Source: Prevotella sp.
GTDB lineage: Bacteria > Bacteroidota > Bacteroidia > Bacteroidales > Dysgonomonadaceae
Length of the DNA stretch: 64,000 nt
Assembly: GCA_031285625.1 (NCBI GenBank)
Contig: JAITVV010000070.1
Span: 1 to 64,000, forward strand
Direction of reading: 5' to 3'
Below are positions 1 through 7,826 of this stretch, piece after piece. Made by a program: the position numbers and the translations under genes. Each line of letters starts with the position of its first letter. Position 1 is the first letter of the stretch. The notes beneath the pieces were generated by a model. The model did not search any database. It saw only the letters and a program-made list of their open reading frames with translations, and was not told the origin of the DNA.

Positions 1-881
1 AATTTTGAGCCATCGACTTTATATAAAATACCATTATTCTCTAAAAACCACAGGAAAAGGAAGGCTGCAATCCGCTTGTTTCCATCACTGAACGAATGGT
101 TTTTAATAACCAGATATAACAACATTGCTGCTTTTTCCTCAATGCTCGGATATAAATCATCCCCTCCAAAAGTCTGGTAAATAGTATTGATAGAACTTTT
201 GAACGACTGGTCTTTTTCGTTACCGAATAATTCGCCGCTACTAAATTTTTGACGCAACGTCTCAATCGCTTCCGTTGCATTCTCATAAGTAGCCTGAAAT
301 GGTTCTTCCCTTGTCGTATTATCTATATCAAGGGATTGGTAATCGTATTTGTCCAGTGTATCAAGAGCATAGGTATAATCTTTAATTACCTGCAATATAT
401 CATTGGCCTGTCCTGTTGTACTTTCACTTCTGGCTGCTATTCCTGTGAGTACTTTTATTGAATCCAATGCTTCCTGTAACTGCTTTACTTTAGCCTGTTG
501 ATTAACAACGAACCCTTTGACAAGGTATTCTTTCAGGATTTTATTAGCCCAGATACGGAATTGAGTACCTTGATTCGATTTCACCCTGTATCCCACAGAG
601 ATAACCATGTCAATATTGTAATATTCAACTTGATAAGTTTTACCATCGGTGGCAGTTGTCGCAAATTTTGCGACAACTGGAATATTATCCAACTCCTCTT
701 TTAGAGCATTGTTAATGTGCTTGCCAATGGTTTTAACATCTCTATCAAACAGTTCTGACATCTGCTGACGGTTTATCCAAACATTCTCGCTGTCTAATTT
801 AACTGCAAGCTGGGTATTTCCATCAGCTGTTTGATATATTATGATTTGGCTATCGCCGATTTTCAATTCCCCTTTGTTCAT
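1..881 (-). CDS. RhuM-family protein with C-terminal Fic/Doc domain (partial, cut by window edge)
   Basis: I translated the minus strand from the ATG at 881-879; the frame stays open to base 1, so the C-terminus lies outside the window. Residues about 1-125 are a RhuM (virulence protein) domain, with the characteristic run YYNIDMVISVGYRVKS and then QFRIWANKILKEYLVKG. Residues about 215-293 are a Fic/Doc domain with the motif HSFSDGNKR at 262-270. That motif has the Doc-type GNK instead of the AMPylating GNGR, so a kinase-like or phosphotransferase activity is possible. The gene starts 13 bases after the integrase stop on the same strand, so the two are probably co-transcribed mobile-element cargo. 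A perfect inverted repeat lies inside it at 653-679. The domain calls are firm; the biological role (toxin or regulator) is unknown. Confidence 0.85.
   Translation of the reverse strand, partial: MNKGELKIGDSQIIIYQTADGNTQLAVKLDSENVWINRQQMSELFDRDVKTIGKHINNALKEELDNIPVVAKFATTATDGKTYQVEYYNIDMVISVGYRVKSNQGTQFRIWANKILKEYLVKGFVVNQQAKVKQLQEALDSIKVLTGIAARSESTTGQANDILQVIKDYTYALDTLDKYDYQSLDIDNTTREEPFQATYENATEAIETLRQKFSSGELFGNEKDQSFKSSINTIYQTFGGDDLYPSIEEKAAMLLYLVIKNHSFSDGNKRIAAFLFLWFLENNGILYKVDGSK
653..679. repeat. 27-bp perfect inverted repeat inside the RhuM domain
   Basis: CAGTTGTCGCAAA, one T, then TTTGCGACAACTG: two 13-base arms that are exact reverse complements. It encodes VVAKFATT of the RhuM protein. 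Seen directly. The function is unknown; it could be an operator, an mRNA hairpin, or chance forced by coding. Confidence 0.8.
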
Positions 882-894
882 ATATATAATATTT

Positions 895-2016
895 TTAAAG
901 TTTTATTTCCGGCAATGAATTTACAGCTCTTTCTTTCAGTGAATCCACCGCACGCGTATATTTCTCCGTATGTTTCAATCCGCTATGGCCCAACAATGAA
1001 GCTACAGTCTTTATATCCGTCTGGCATTCGCCTAAAAGATTAACGGCAAACGAGTGCCGGGCACAATGCCACGTAATGTGTTTGTCTATTCCGGCACGTT
1101 TCACCCATATACGAAGTGCTTTCAAACATCCCGTATGGCTCGGTAGCTTGAATATATAATCATCTTTCTCTGGCTTTTCCCCAATAAGGCTTAACAATGT
1201 TTGGCTGAGAGGAATAATAACAATAGAATTTTTGGAATGTCCTTTTGTTTTCGCCTGTTCGAATTTTATTCTTTTACCTGAATAATCGACATTCCCATAT
1301 TTCAAATCTACCACATCACAATATCGCAATCCTGCATACAGGCAAAAGAGAAATGCTCTTTTTATATCCATATTTTGGTACGGCGTTTTCGCAAGCTGCT
1401 GTATTTCGTCTATTGTTAGCACATCTTTTGTGAGGGCTGTGTCATCCACAACACAACTAACTCCGTTACATGGATTTTTCAGGAATATGTCTTTCTCTGT
1501 GGCATATTTGACAACTTTCTTAAAACGCTGGAAATAGCCTCTTGCGCCTTCTCCAATAGAACGGCTTTGAAGATATTCTACAAAACTGATCATCATTTCT
1601 TTATCTATTTGTTCGGGTTTGACATAGTTTTTTATAGCCGGATATGATTCGACTAGAAAATCTCTGAAACGTTGCAGGCTGCCTTGCATCATCCTCAAAT
1701 CTTTCTTTGTGTATGTGTCCACATAGTTTTGATAAAACTCAAGAAAATTAATCTTCTTTTTTACAGGGCTGACCAATCCAAAAGCAGAATGATTTAACTC
1801 ACTTTCACGTGCTGTTCTTATTTCTTCTGCTAATTGTAGAGTTTCTTTGTTTTGCTGTCTTTCCATTGTGTCTTTCGGTTTATTTACAATATACAGTTTT
1901 AAGTATTCTTTTACTCTCACACCATCTCTGTAAATATCCAGATAAAGGGATATATTGCCATTAGACAAAGGTTTCTCCCTTAATGTGACATTGTTCTTTT
2001 TTGTCCCTTTTCTCAT
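895..2016 (-). CDS. Tyrosine recombinase / site-specific integrase
   Basis: This is a 373-residue phage-type integrase of the Bacteroidetes kind. It has an N-terminal arm-binding domain (about 10-70), a SAM-like core-binding domain (about 88-185) and a catalytic domain (about 200-365). The catalytic residues are visible: R231 in AGLRYCD, H317 and R320 in HCARH, H344 in LLGHSG, and the nucleophile Y353 in EKYTRAV. It therefore looks active. The family inserts and excises conjugative or mobilisable elements and islands. RhuM-Fic follows 13 bases downstream. A degenerate second copy of its C-terminal end lies at 3977-4215, which suggests repeated insertion at this site. Confidence 0.95.
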   Translation of the reverse strand: MRKGTKKNNVTLREKPLSNGNISLYLDIYRDGVRVKEYLKLYIVNKPKDTMERQQNKETLQLAEEIRTARESELNHSAFGLVSPVKKKINFLEFYQNYVDTYTKKDLRMMQGSLQRFRDFLVESYPAIKNYVKPEQIDKEMMISFVEYLQSRSIGEGARGYFQRFKKVVKYATEKDIFLKNPCNGVSCVVDDTALTKDVLTIDEIQQLAKTPYQNMDIKRAFLFCLYAGLRYCDVVDLKYGNVDYSGKRIKFEQAKTKGHSKNSIVIIPLSQTLLSLIGEKPEKDDYIFKLPSHTGCLKALRIWVKRAGIDKHITWHCARHSFAVNLLGECQTDIKTVASLLGHSGLKHTEKYTRAVDSLKERAVNSLPEIKL

Positions 2017-2119
2017 ATTCTTTGTTTTTATTGTGTTTTTCTGTGTTTCATATAATTTATTACTATCTGATTACAAATGTAATAAAAGAATTAAGATGAG
2101 GGACAAAATAGGGACAAAA
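1999..2119. repeat. Three GGGACAAAA-type repeats around the integrase start
   Basis: GGGACAAAA occurs at 2100-2108 and 2111-2119 (11 bases apart, same orientation). The inverse TTTTTGTCCC lies at about 1998-2007 inside the first codons of the integrase. Short spaced repeats next to an integrase gene suggest arm-type recombinase binding sites. This is inference from position only. Confidence 0.35.
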
Positions 2120-2260
2120 AGTTGAGAAAAATAAGAAAATAGGTATAATTAGCTTAAGTATTAATAAATATAAACTATTGATAATATGCCATTTATTTAT
2201 TTTTAGTTTGCTTTGTTTGATAGGTTGCGTATCGGCTCTGGGTACTTGGACAAAAAAGCT

Positions 2261-2296
2261 AAAGGCTGTAATTCAATAAATTGCAGCCTTTTTTAT
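2261..2296. terminator. Hairpin terminator
   Basis: A 13-base stem (2261-2273 with 2279-2291, one T-G pair, core GGCTG/CAGCC) with a 5-base loop is followed on the plus strand by T residues. On the minus strand the hairpin is followed by AGCTTTTTTG, so it may terminate the VOC remnant or RarD transcripts. No plus-strand gene ends here. Confidence 0.6.
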
Positions 2297-2363
2297 TTAG
2301 ACTGCATAAATATTGCATAACTTTTCTCAATTTCAGTATTCCGAAGAACCATTCTACTGATAA

Positions 2364-2538
2364 TTATATCTTATCTGTATTTCCTACTGATGGAGCCATC
2401 TATGCCATCTGCTACTTTGAAACTGGCGTATCCACTATTCGCATCTCCCCAAGTTGCTTCCAATCCGAATTGCTCAGTGTAAAACTTAAAACATTTCGCA
2501 AAATCTCTAACTAATAACCTTATATTACTAAACTTCAT
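2364..2538 (-). pseudogene. VOC (glyoxalase/bleomycin-resistance fold) protein remnant
   Basis: The minus strand from the ATG at 2538 reads MKFSNIRLLVRDFAKCFKFY and continues through TEQFGLEATWGDANSGYASF to KVADGIDG, a typical first half of a VOC-superfamily protein. This frame then stops at 2371. A second frame over the same bases reads MAPSVGNTDKI and stops at 2364, and it looks like the sequence that would normally follow about ten residues later in this family. I infer an internal deletion with a frameshift, and loss of the C-terminal half. About 56 residues remain out of the usual 120-130, so it is not functional. Confidence 0.6.
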
Positions 2539-2596
2539 TGTTATTAATTTTTATGGTTATTCTTTTTCTGTAATCTTCATCTTTCTTTTTCCTGAA

Positions 2597-3496
2597 TTAT
2601 CTGACTTTAAACTTAAACCTTTTTCTAACGCTGTTGAATGTAAAAACAGTAAGACCAGCCCAAATTAATCCGAAACATATCCAATGCGAAGATGTAAACC
2701 TCTCATGAAAAATAAGAACAGCAATTATAAGTTGTAAAGTGGGCCCGATATACTGTAAAAATCCAACAGTTATATAAGAAATTGACTTTACTGCCTTGGC
2801 AAACATCAGTAACGGAATAGCCGTTACAAGCCCTCCGGCAGCAAGAAGTATAGCTTCGGTCAGAGTCAAATTAAAAACTGTTTCAGGAGTGTCTACAAAA
2901 GTCCATGTAAAGTAAATTAATACAATAGGCAATATCATAATATTTTCAAGAGCCAAAGCCGGCACAACTGGCAATCCTGCTTTCTTTTTCACGACGCCAT
3001 ACAAACTAAAAGTGAGAGCCAAAATAAGACTAATGACGGGCAGAGAACCGTAGCTGAATGTCATATATGCAACTCCCGAAAAAGCTAATGCTGCTGATAT
3101 TTTTTCATAAATATTCAATCGCTCTTTAAAGAATGCCATCCCCATCACAATATTTACAAGTGGATTGATGTAATACCCCAGACTCGATTCTATCAGGTAT
3201 CCGTTGTTAACAGCATAAATAAATGTACCCCAATTCATTGTAATCAATATGCCGGAAAGCGACATGTATTTTACATTTGTTTTATTCGAAATAATATGGA
3301 TAAATGTTTTTCGATTCCATATAACACAAAATATAGTCAAGAATATAGCTGACCACAATGCACGGTTAGCCAATATGAAAAGCGATGGTACATGGTCTAA
3401 TAGTTTCCAATATAGCGGAAAAATGCCCCACAGCACATAACAAGCTGCACATAGAGCTAAACCTCTGTTGTATTCGGATGTCTGGGATTTAGTCAT
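2597..3496 (-). CDS. rarD: RarD-type EamA/DMT superfamily transporter
   Basis: A 299-residue, ten-helix inner-membrane protein built from two EamA repeats. The N-terminal stretch YVLWGIFPLYWKLLDHVPS and the later LIESSLGYYINPLVNI and FLQYIGPTLQL segments are typical of RarD. The family is annotated as chloramphenicol-sensitive or permease proteins of unknown substrate. It sits alone between gene fragments, with pseudogenes on both sides, and is the only intact gene between the integrase and the integrase remnant. It could be island cargo or the native gene of the insertion site. Confidence 0.88.
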   Translation of the reverse strand: MTKSQTSEYNRGLALCAACYVLWGIFPLYWKLLDHVPSLFILANRALWSAIFLTIFCVIWNRKTFIHIISNKTNVKYMSLSGILITMNWGTFIYAVNNGYLIESSLGYYINPLVNIVMGMAFFKERLNIYEKISAALAFSGVAYMTFSYGSLPVISLILALTFSLYGVVKKKAGLPVVPALALENIMILPIVLIYFTWTFVDTPETVFNLTLTEAILLAAGGLVTAIPLLMFAKAVKSISYITVGFLQYIGPTLQLIIAVLIFHERFTSSHWICFGLIWAGLTVFTFNSVRKRFKFKVR

Positions 3497-3526
3497 TTTT
3501 ATATAAGACCTAATTGTTCTATAATT

Positions 3527-3965
3527 TTATAGTTGTTTTTTTTTTCTATAATCTTCGTCTTTCTTCTTCTTAAAGTCATTGCTCAATAATGCTTTTATGG
3601 AGAAGATATTTTCTTCAGAAGGGTCTGCCGACATTTCACACCTGCCCGATTCTACAATCTTTTCCTCTAATTCCTGAATGATAATTTTACTGATGCCTTA
3701 TTCAGATATTCCTCTTCACCAATCAGATATCCTATTTCAAATGTTTGATTTCCTTCTGTCACATCGTCATATAGACTCACGAAATCGTGTCCCTTCTCGT
3801 TCAAATCTTTCAAAAAGAAGCAATCAGCATAAAGACAATATCCAATCTTACGGTTATTGTGGAAAACAATAAAATGCGTTAGAAAATTATATTCACCATC
3901 CTTATTGTTTACTTCATCCAACCAAGCCTTTAGATTCAACCATTTATAGATATATTCTTTATTTA
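3527..3965 (-). pseudogene. GNAT N-acetyltransferase, frameshifted and 5'-truncated
   Basis: The frame reading KEYIYKWLNLKAWLDEVNN and on to FEIGYLIGEEEYLNK stops at 3667. Shifting frame at about 3696-3699 (AAGGCATC where AAGGGCATC would keep the frame) gives GISKIIIQELEEKIVESG and continues to a stop at 3527. Joined, they make GNAT motif A (YLIGEEEYLNKG plus IIIQELEEKI). No start codon is usable upstream: an in-frame TAG occurs about 20 bases into the integrase remnant. The N-terminal part normal for such acetyltransferases is missing. The gene thus has a broken 5' end and a one-base deletion. Homology to aminoglycoside-type acetyltransferases is possible but not shown. Confidence 0.7.
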
Positions 3966-3976
3966 TGGTTATATGT

Positions 3977-4215
3977 TTATTCTAAGCTAATTTCCGGCAA
4001 TGAATTTACAGCTTTTTCTTTTAATGAATCGACTGCACGAGTATATTTCTCAGTATATTTCAACCCACTATGTCCTAACAATGAGGCTACAGTTTTAATA
4101 TCCGTTTGACATTCCCCTAATAAATTGACTGCAAAAGAGTGTCATGAACAATGCCAAGTGTGCTTATCTATTCCCGTACGCTCTACCCATGTTCTCAATG
4201 CTTTTAAATACAACG
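3977..4215 (-). pseudogene. C-terminal fragment of a second tyrosine integrase
   Basis: The minus strand gives LKALRTWVERTGIDKH, then WHCS, a stop codon, HSFAVNLLGECQTDIKTVAS, then LLGHSGLKYTEKYTRAVDSL to a TAA at 3979-3977. It matches residues about 298-373 of the intact integrase at 895-2016 almost residue by residue. The Arg of the HxxR motif is replaced by TGA (from CGA), and one codon before it is missing. Nothing N-terminal of this remains. It is a dead relic of a related element or a duplicated integrase end. Confidence 0.9.
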
Positions 4216-4970
4216 GCGTAATAATAAAAATTCGGGAATATAATGACTATGAACGGTTATTCTTTTTATTTGGAATTCCTTTCAGGAATCTATTCAGATT
4301 TTTTTATTATAAATGGGTACATCATACGACAGATGTTACATTCGACTTTAGTCTCTCTGATGTTAAACTTCCTCACCGTGTAATAGACTTGTGTAATAAA
4401 ATAGAAGAATACCTGCCTCAGGTAAGCAATAATACATATATCCTGGATCCTAATATATTGTATAATTCGTTAGTAGACATACAATATTATTACAGAAGAA
4501 AGCTTATTCGCAATGATGAAATATCTGATATAAAAGGGGAACTGAAAGCTATGATAGATATGACTGAAAAGATAATCAGAAAAGGCATGTACATGAATAC
4601 AGGTTCTACATTTGACTACTATATATCATTACTACCAATAGAATCGAATAGTGTTTATACTAATTCGGTAGGGCATACTATATCTTATTTCTATCCTTAT
4701 TCAGTAAATCCTATGATAATCCGAAATACGGAAATCTGCTCGGTACACAAACGATGGCTCGAATCACTAAAGAAATATTCTATATTGATAACACAGTCGA
4801 ATGAAGAACTTTATCGGAATTTTTTAGTCATCAGTTTGAGTATGTCGACAATATGGACAAGCTTATGTATTGATTGAAAGAGAGGTACGTTTCTATTGGA
4901 ATGGTTATTTTTGTATAAGGAAAATAAAGATTTGAATTTTTCAAAAAACAGCGGGAATATTTAGATGAAA
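4216..4970 (+). pseudogene. Unrecognised ORF fragment fused to integrase remnant
   Basis: An open frame runs to 4877, but its first 30 codons (from 4125) are antisense to the integrase remnant, so the apparent start is an artefact. From about 4216 the reading is YNGVIIKIREYNDYERLFF and on. It is rich in Tyr, Ile and Asn, with a helical middle (IDMTEKIIRKGMY), and I recognise no family. Near a T6 run at about 4821, a one-base shift gives FSHQFEYVDNMDKLMY, which reads more like a protein than the listed end. I infer a 5'-truncated and possibly frameshifted gene joined to the integrase relic. Confidence 0.4.
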
Positions 4971-5004
4971 TATTTAAATAGTTTTAATGCTGAATGTAAT
5001 ACAG

Positions 5005-5042
5005 GAAAGAGGCTACTCCCATCAGGGAAATAACCTCTTTTC
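5005..5042. terminator. Two-stage hairpin terminator
   Basis: GAAAGAGG at 5005-5012 pairs with CCTCTTTTC at 5034-5042, with an inner TCCC/GGGA stem. It lies between the broken ORF and the YjdI stop, so it can serve the LtrA-YjdJ-YjdI transcript on the minus strand or the plus-strand fragment. Confidence 0.5.
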
Positions 5043-5067
5043 GGGGAATATATAAATGTAAAGTCTT

Positions 5068-5295
5068 TTAACTCTTTGGCTCGTTATTCATGCGATATGT
5101 TAATGCTCCTGAAGGACATTTGCTTATTTGAGCTATAAGTTGCTCTGTTGTTGCATTTTCCGGTTTCACCCAAGGCCTGTCTTTGGGATGATAAACTTCG
5201 GGCAACATTTTCACACAGATACCCGCATGTTGACATTTTTCGGGCTTCCATATTACAGTTAGTTCACCATTAGTATATTCTACAATCTTTTCCAT
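5068..5295 (-). CDS. yjdI: YjdI-type (4Fe-4S) mono-cluster protein
   Basis: A 75-residue protein with cysteines in KCQHAGICVKMLPEVY and KCPSGAL, the pattern of the small Fer4-like YjdI family. The residues WKPEKCQHAG and PWVKPENA are also characteristic. The role is unknown; an electron-transfer or regulatory iron-sulfur protein is likely. It lies 46 bases after the GNAT gene on the same strand, the same pairing (yjdI-yjdJ) as in enterobacteria, which strengthens both calls. Confidence 0.88.
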   Translation of the reverse strand: MEKIVEYTNGELTVIWKPEKCQHAGICVKMLPEVYHPKDRPWVKPENATTEQLIAQISKCPSGALTYRMNNEPKS

Positions 5296-5341
5296 TTTCT
5301 TAACTTTGATAATTAGTTGATCTCTTAATATATTAAAGGTA

Positions 5342-5638
5342 TTATATATTTATACCTCTCATTACAATGCGCCTCCAGTCCTGATGTTTTTTTATATATC
5401 CGGCGATAAAAGGACATAAAGGTACTAATCTTAATCCTTGTTTTTCTATATCTGCAAGAACTTTTTCAGCTAGTTGGCTACCTATGCCCTGCCCCTCCAA
5501 TACAACAGGCACTTCAGTGTGAGTCAGGTAAATTTCGCCATTGTTTGTTTTAATGTATTCTATCTTAGGAATGTACTTCCCAACATGAAATTCATACTGA
5601 TTTTCATCTGTGTTATCGATCAATTCATAATTTTCCAT
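5342..5638 (-). CDS. yjdJ: YjdJ-type GNAT-fold N-acetyltransferase (NATD1-like)
   Basis: A 98-residue minimal GNAT protein with the acetyl-CoA loop LEGQGIGSQLAEKVL and the C-terminal VPLCPFIAGYIKKHQDW typical of the YjdJ/NATD1 family. The substrate is unknown. It sits between LtrA (51 bases upstream) and YjdI on the same strand, likely one operon. Confidence 0.9.
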   Translation of the reverse strand: MENYELIDNTDENQYEFHVGKYIPKIEYIKTNNGEIYLTHTEVPVVLEGQGIGSQLAEKVLADIEKQGLRLVPLCPFIAGYIKKHQDWRRIVMRGINI

Positions 5639-5689
5639 ATCTTAAAATTATTATGTTTATTAATAAAACATCGCATTAATCGCTTTTGT

Positions 5690-6865
5690 TTACTCTGGTA
5701 TGTGTTTCTTCTTTATAGAACCTACAACTTCGTAAATACTGATAAAAACAAAAACAGATACTGATAATAGATTAATTATAAGCAGATTCAGGTAGGGTGT
5801 AAACGGAATTATCAATATGAGGGTAGCAATACCAATAAGATGCGACTTGGCTACAATATGACATGTAAACCATTTGTAGATCATATTGGCTATAAGATAA
5901 ATGACAGGTCCGACAATAATAACGAAGACGGCTTCAGCACTGATATGCCCGAAGGGGTGATTTACGACCAGTTCATCACCCACAGCACTCATTATAAGCG
6001 CTCCAACCAGTACCACATGTATAGAATGATATTTTAATCCCAACTTGCCCGGATCAGTCACTTCCCGTATTTTTTCTGCTCCCGCCTCACTGCTTGTGTC
6101 AAAATAAATCCACCACATAGCCAAACTATTAACCGCAGAGATAAGAGCTGCCGATATTACAGGGAATGACCACACTTCTATTTCACTAAGGGAGGCTCCG
6201 GTCATTAATATTGTTTCTCCAAATGCAATGATAACAAAAAGCTGACTTCGCTCTGTTAGATGGTGTCCCTCAATTGTCCATTCTTTTTCTGAATCGGATC
6301 GCCCTAAAAAAGGAAGATAAAAGCCGTGCATAGGCGCTGTATAGTCGCTCAGTACTGCTATTGCCCACATAAGGATGCGTGCTTCACCTTCCATATATGC
6401 ACCTATAATCCAAAAGAAAGAAGATATAATAAACCATCCCAGTATACGCCTGAAATTAGCTGTCAATGCATGCTTCTTTCCCAGAATAAACAAAACGCAA
6501 ATGGTCCGGCCTACCTGAGTCGCAATATAGCTGCCAACAAATATCCATGCCCTGTCTCCGAATGCGTCGGGTATAGCTGCTGCAGTAATAAGACCTATGA
6601 GCATCAGAGCAAACAGAAGAACCCGTATAGAACGGATATTAGGATTGAACCAGTTGGTAACCCAGGTCGTATGCTGCCATCCCATCCATACTGCAAACCA
6701 GAGTATGGTACTATGCACAAAGCCCAACCAATTGAGGTTGTGTAGCAGATAATGGGAGATTTGTGTAACAGCAAACACATAAATGAGGTCGAATAGCAGT
6801 TCTGAAAAAGAAACAGAAGCTATGCCTTCTTCTCTGCGACGAAGGAGTGAATGCGGATGAGACAT
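5690..6865 (-). CDS. ltrA: Low temperature requirement protein A (LtrA)
   Basis: A 391-residue membrane protein with about ten helices. It begins with the LtrA signature RRREEGIASVSFSELLFDLI, then YVFAVTQISHYL, and has the mid-protein ERSQLFVIIAFGETI motif. The family was named for a Listeria mutant that grows poorly in the cold; its molecular function is not known. It is first in a probable minus-strand operon with YjdJ and YjdI. No promoter motif is obvious in the 237 bases shared with dapB. Confidence 0.93.
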   Translation of the reverse strand: MSHPHSLLRRREEGIASVSFSELLFDLIYVFAVTQISHYLLHNLNWLGFVHSTILWFAVWMGWQHTTWVTNWFNPNIRSIRVLLFALMLIGLITAAAIPDAFGDRAWIFVGSYIATQVGRTICVLFILGKKHALTANFRRILGWFIISSFFWIIGAYMEGEARILMWAIAVLSDYTAPMHGFYLPFLGRSDSEKEWTIEGHHLTERSQLFVIIAFGETILMTGASLSEIEVWSFPVISAALISAVNSLAMWWIYFDTSSEAGAEKIREVTDPGKLGLKYHSIHVVLVGALIMSAVGDELVVNHPFGHISAEAVFVIIVGPVIYLIANMIYKWFTCHIVAKSHLIGIATLILIIPFTPYLNLLIINLLSVSVFVFISIYEVVGSIKKKHIPE

Positions 6866-7062
6866 TATTTGTTAATTTAATTTTTTAATGATAACAAGCT
6901 GTACAATCTTTTGTTCAGTATATATCAGCGGAATGGTTACCAAATGAAAAATTTCAATAAATTATGTTTAGTTTTCTTATCCGGTGCAATTTTTTTGAGA
7001 TAAAAAAGACTTATAATCAGGGATAAATTAAGAGACGAATCCTAAAGAAATAAGTTTTTATG

Positions 7063-7070
7063 TATATTTG
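7063..7070 (+). promoter_or_regulatory. Bacteroidetes -7 element for dapB
   Basis: TATATTTG matches the TAnnTTTG -7 consensus and lies 32 bases before the dapB ATG. No clear -33 TTTG is seen. Confidence 0.45.
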
Positions 7071-7102
7071 TAGGCTTTAGTCACTTATTAACAACAATCA
7101 GA

Positions 7103-7819
7103 ATGAATATAGCACTTATAGGATATGGAAAAATGGGGCATGAAATTGAAAAAATAGCCCTGGACAGAGGTCATAAAATTGTAGCAATAATCGATGTAAA
7201 TAATGTAGCTGATTTTGATTCACCTGCATTTAAAAGTGCAGATGTGGCGATTGAATTTTCCACACCGGACAGTGCAATAAACAATTATCGTAAATGTTTT
7301 GAAGCAAATGTTCCGGTTGTAGCTGGAACTACAGGTTGGCTTGAACATATGGACGAAGTAAAGAAAGCTTGTGCTAAACAGGGTAAAACCTTCTTTTATG
7401 CATCGAATTATAGCTTAGGGGTCAATATATTTTTTACAATGAACAAATATCTTGCTAAAATAATGAATAATTATTCCGACTATGATGTAAAAATGGAAGA
7501 GATACATCATATTCACAAACTTGATGCACCAAGTGGAACAGCCATTACTTTAGCCGAAGATTTGATAAAAGAGGTTGACCGGAAAGAACGTTGGAATCTG
7601 GAAGTGGAAGAGAAGAAAACAGATGTAGCTATTCACTGTATACGTGAAGGAGAGGTTCCCGGGATACATGAGGTAATATACGAATCGGAAGTAGACGTAA
7701 TTAGCATAAAGCACGAATCTAAAAACCGTAAAGGACTAGCCTTAGGTGCAGTTATAGCAGCTGAATTTACAAATGGCAAGAAAGGCTTTTTAGGAATGAA
7801 CGATATGCTAAATTTTTAA
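7103..7819 (+). CDS. dapB: 4-hydroxy-tetrahydrodipicolinate reductase
   Basis: Reduces 4-hydroxy-tetrahydrodipicolinate with NAD(P)H in lysine and diaminopimelate synthesis. The 238-residue protein has the N-terminal nucleotide-binding loop GYGKMGHEIE and the active-site stretch EIHHIHKLDAPSGTA, containing the catalytic His and Lys. It is a little shorter than the E. coli enzyme (273 residues), as is usual in Bacteroidetes. It is followed 7 bases later by lepB, so it heads a dapB-lepB-lepB2-wbqC operon. Confidence 0.97.
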   Translation: MNIALIGYGKMGHEIEKIALDRGHKIVAIIDVNNVADFDSPAFKSADVAIEFSTPDSAINNYRKCFEANVPVVAGTTGWLEHMDEVKKACAKQGKTFFYASNYSLGVNIFFTMNKYLAKIMNNYSDYDVKMEEIHHIHKLDAPSGTAITLAEDLIKEVDRKERWNLEVEEKKTDVAIHCIREGEVPGIHEVIYESEVDVISIKHESKNRKGLALGAVIAAEFTNGKKGFLGMNDMLNF

Positions 7820-7826
7820 ATAGAAT

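Noticed and set aside
2221-2260. tRNA 3' end as attachment site beside the integrase
   Set aside because: The stretch before the hairpin has no T-loop consensus and no CCA-proximal stem; I found no direct-repeat partner in the window.
4125-4215. Plus-strand start of the 250-codon ORF ending at 4877
   Set aside because: The first 30 codons are antisense to the integrase relic, so the apparent N-terminus is an accident of the junction.
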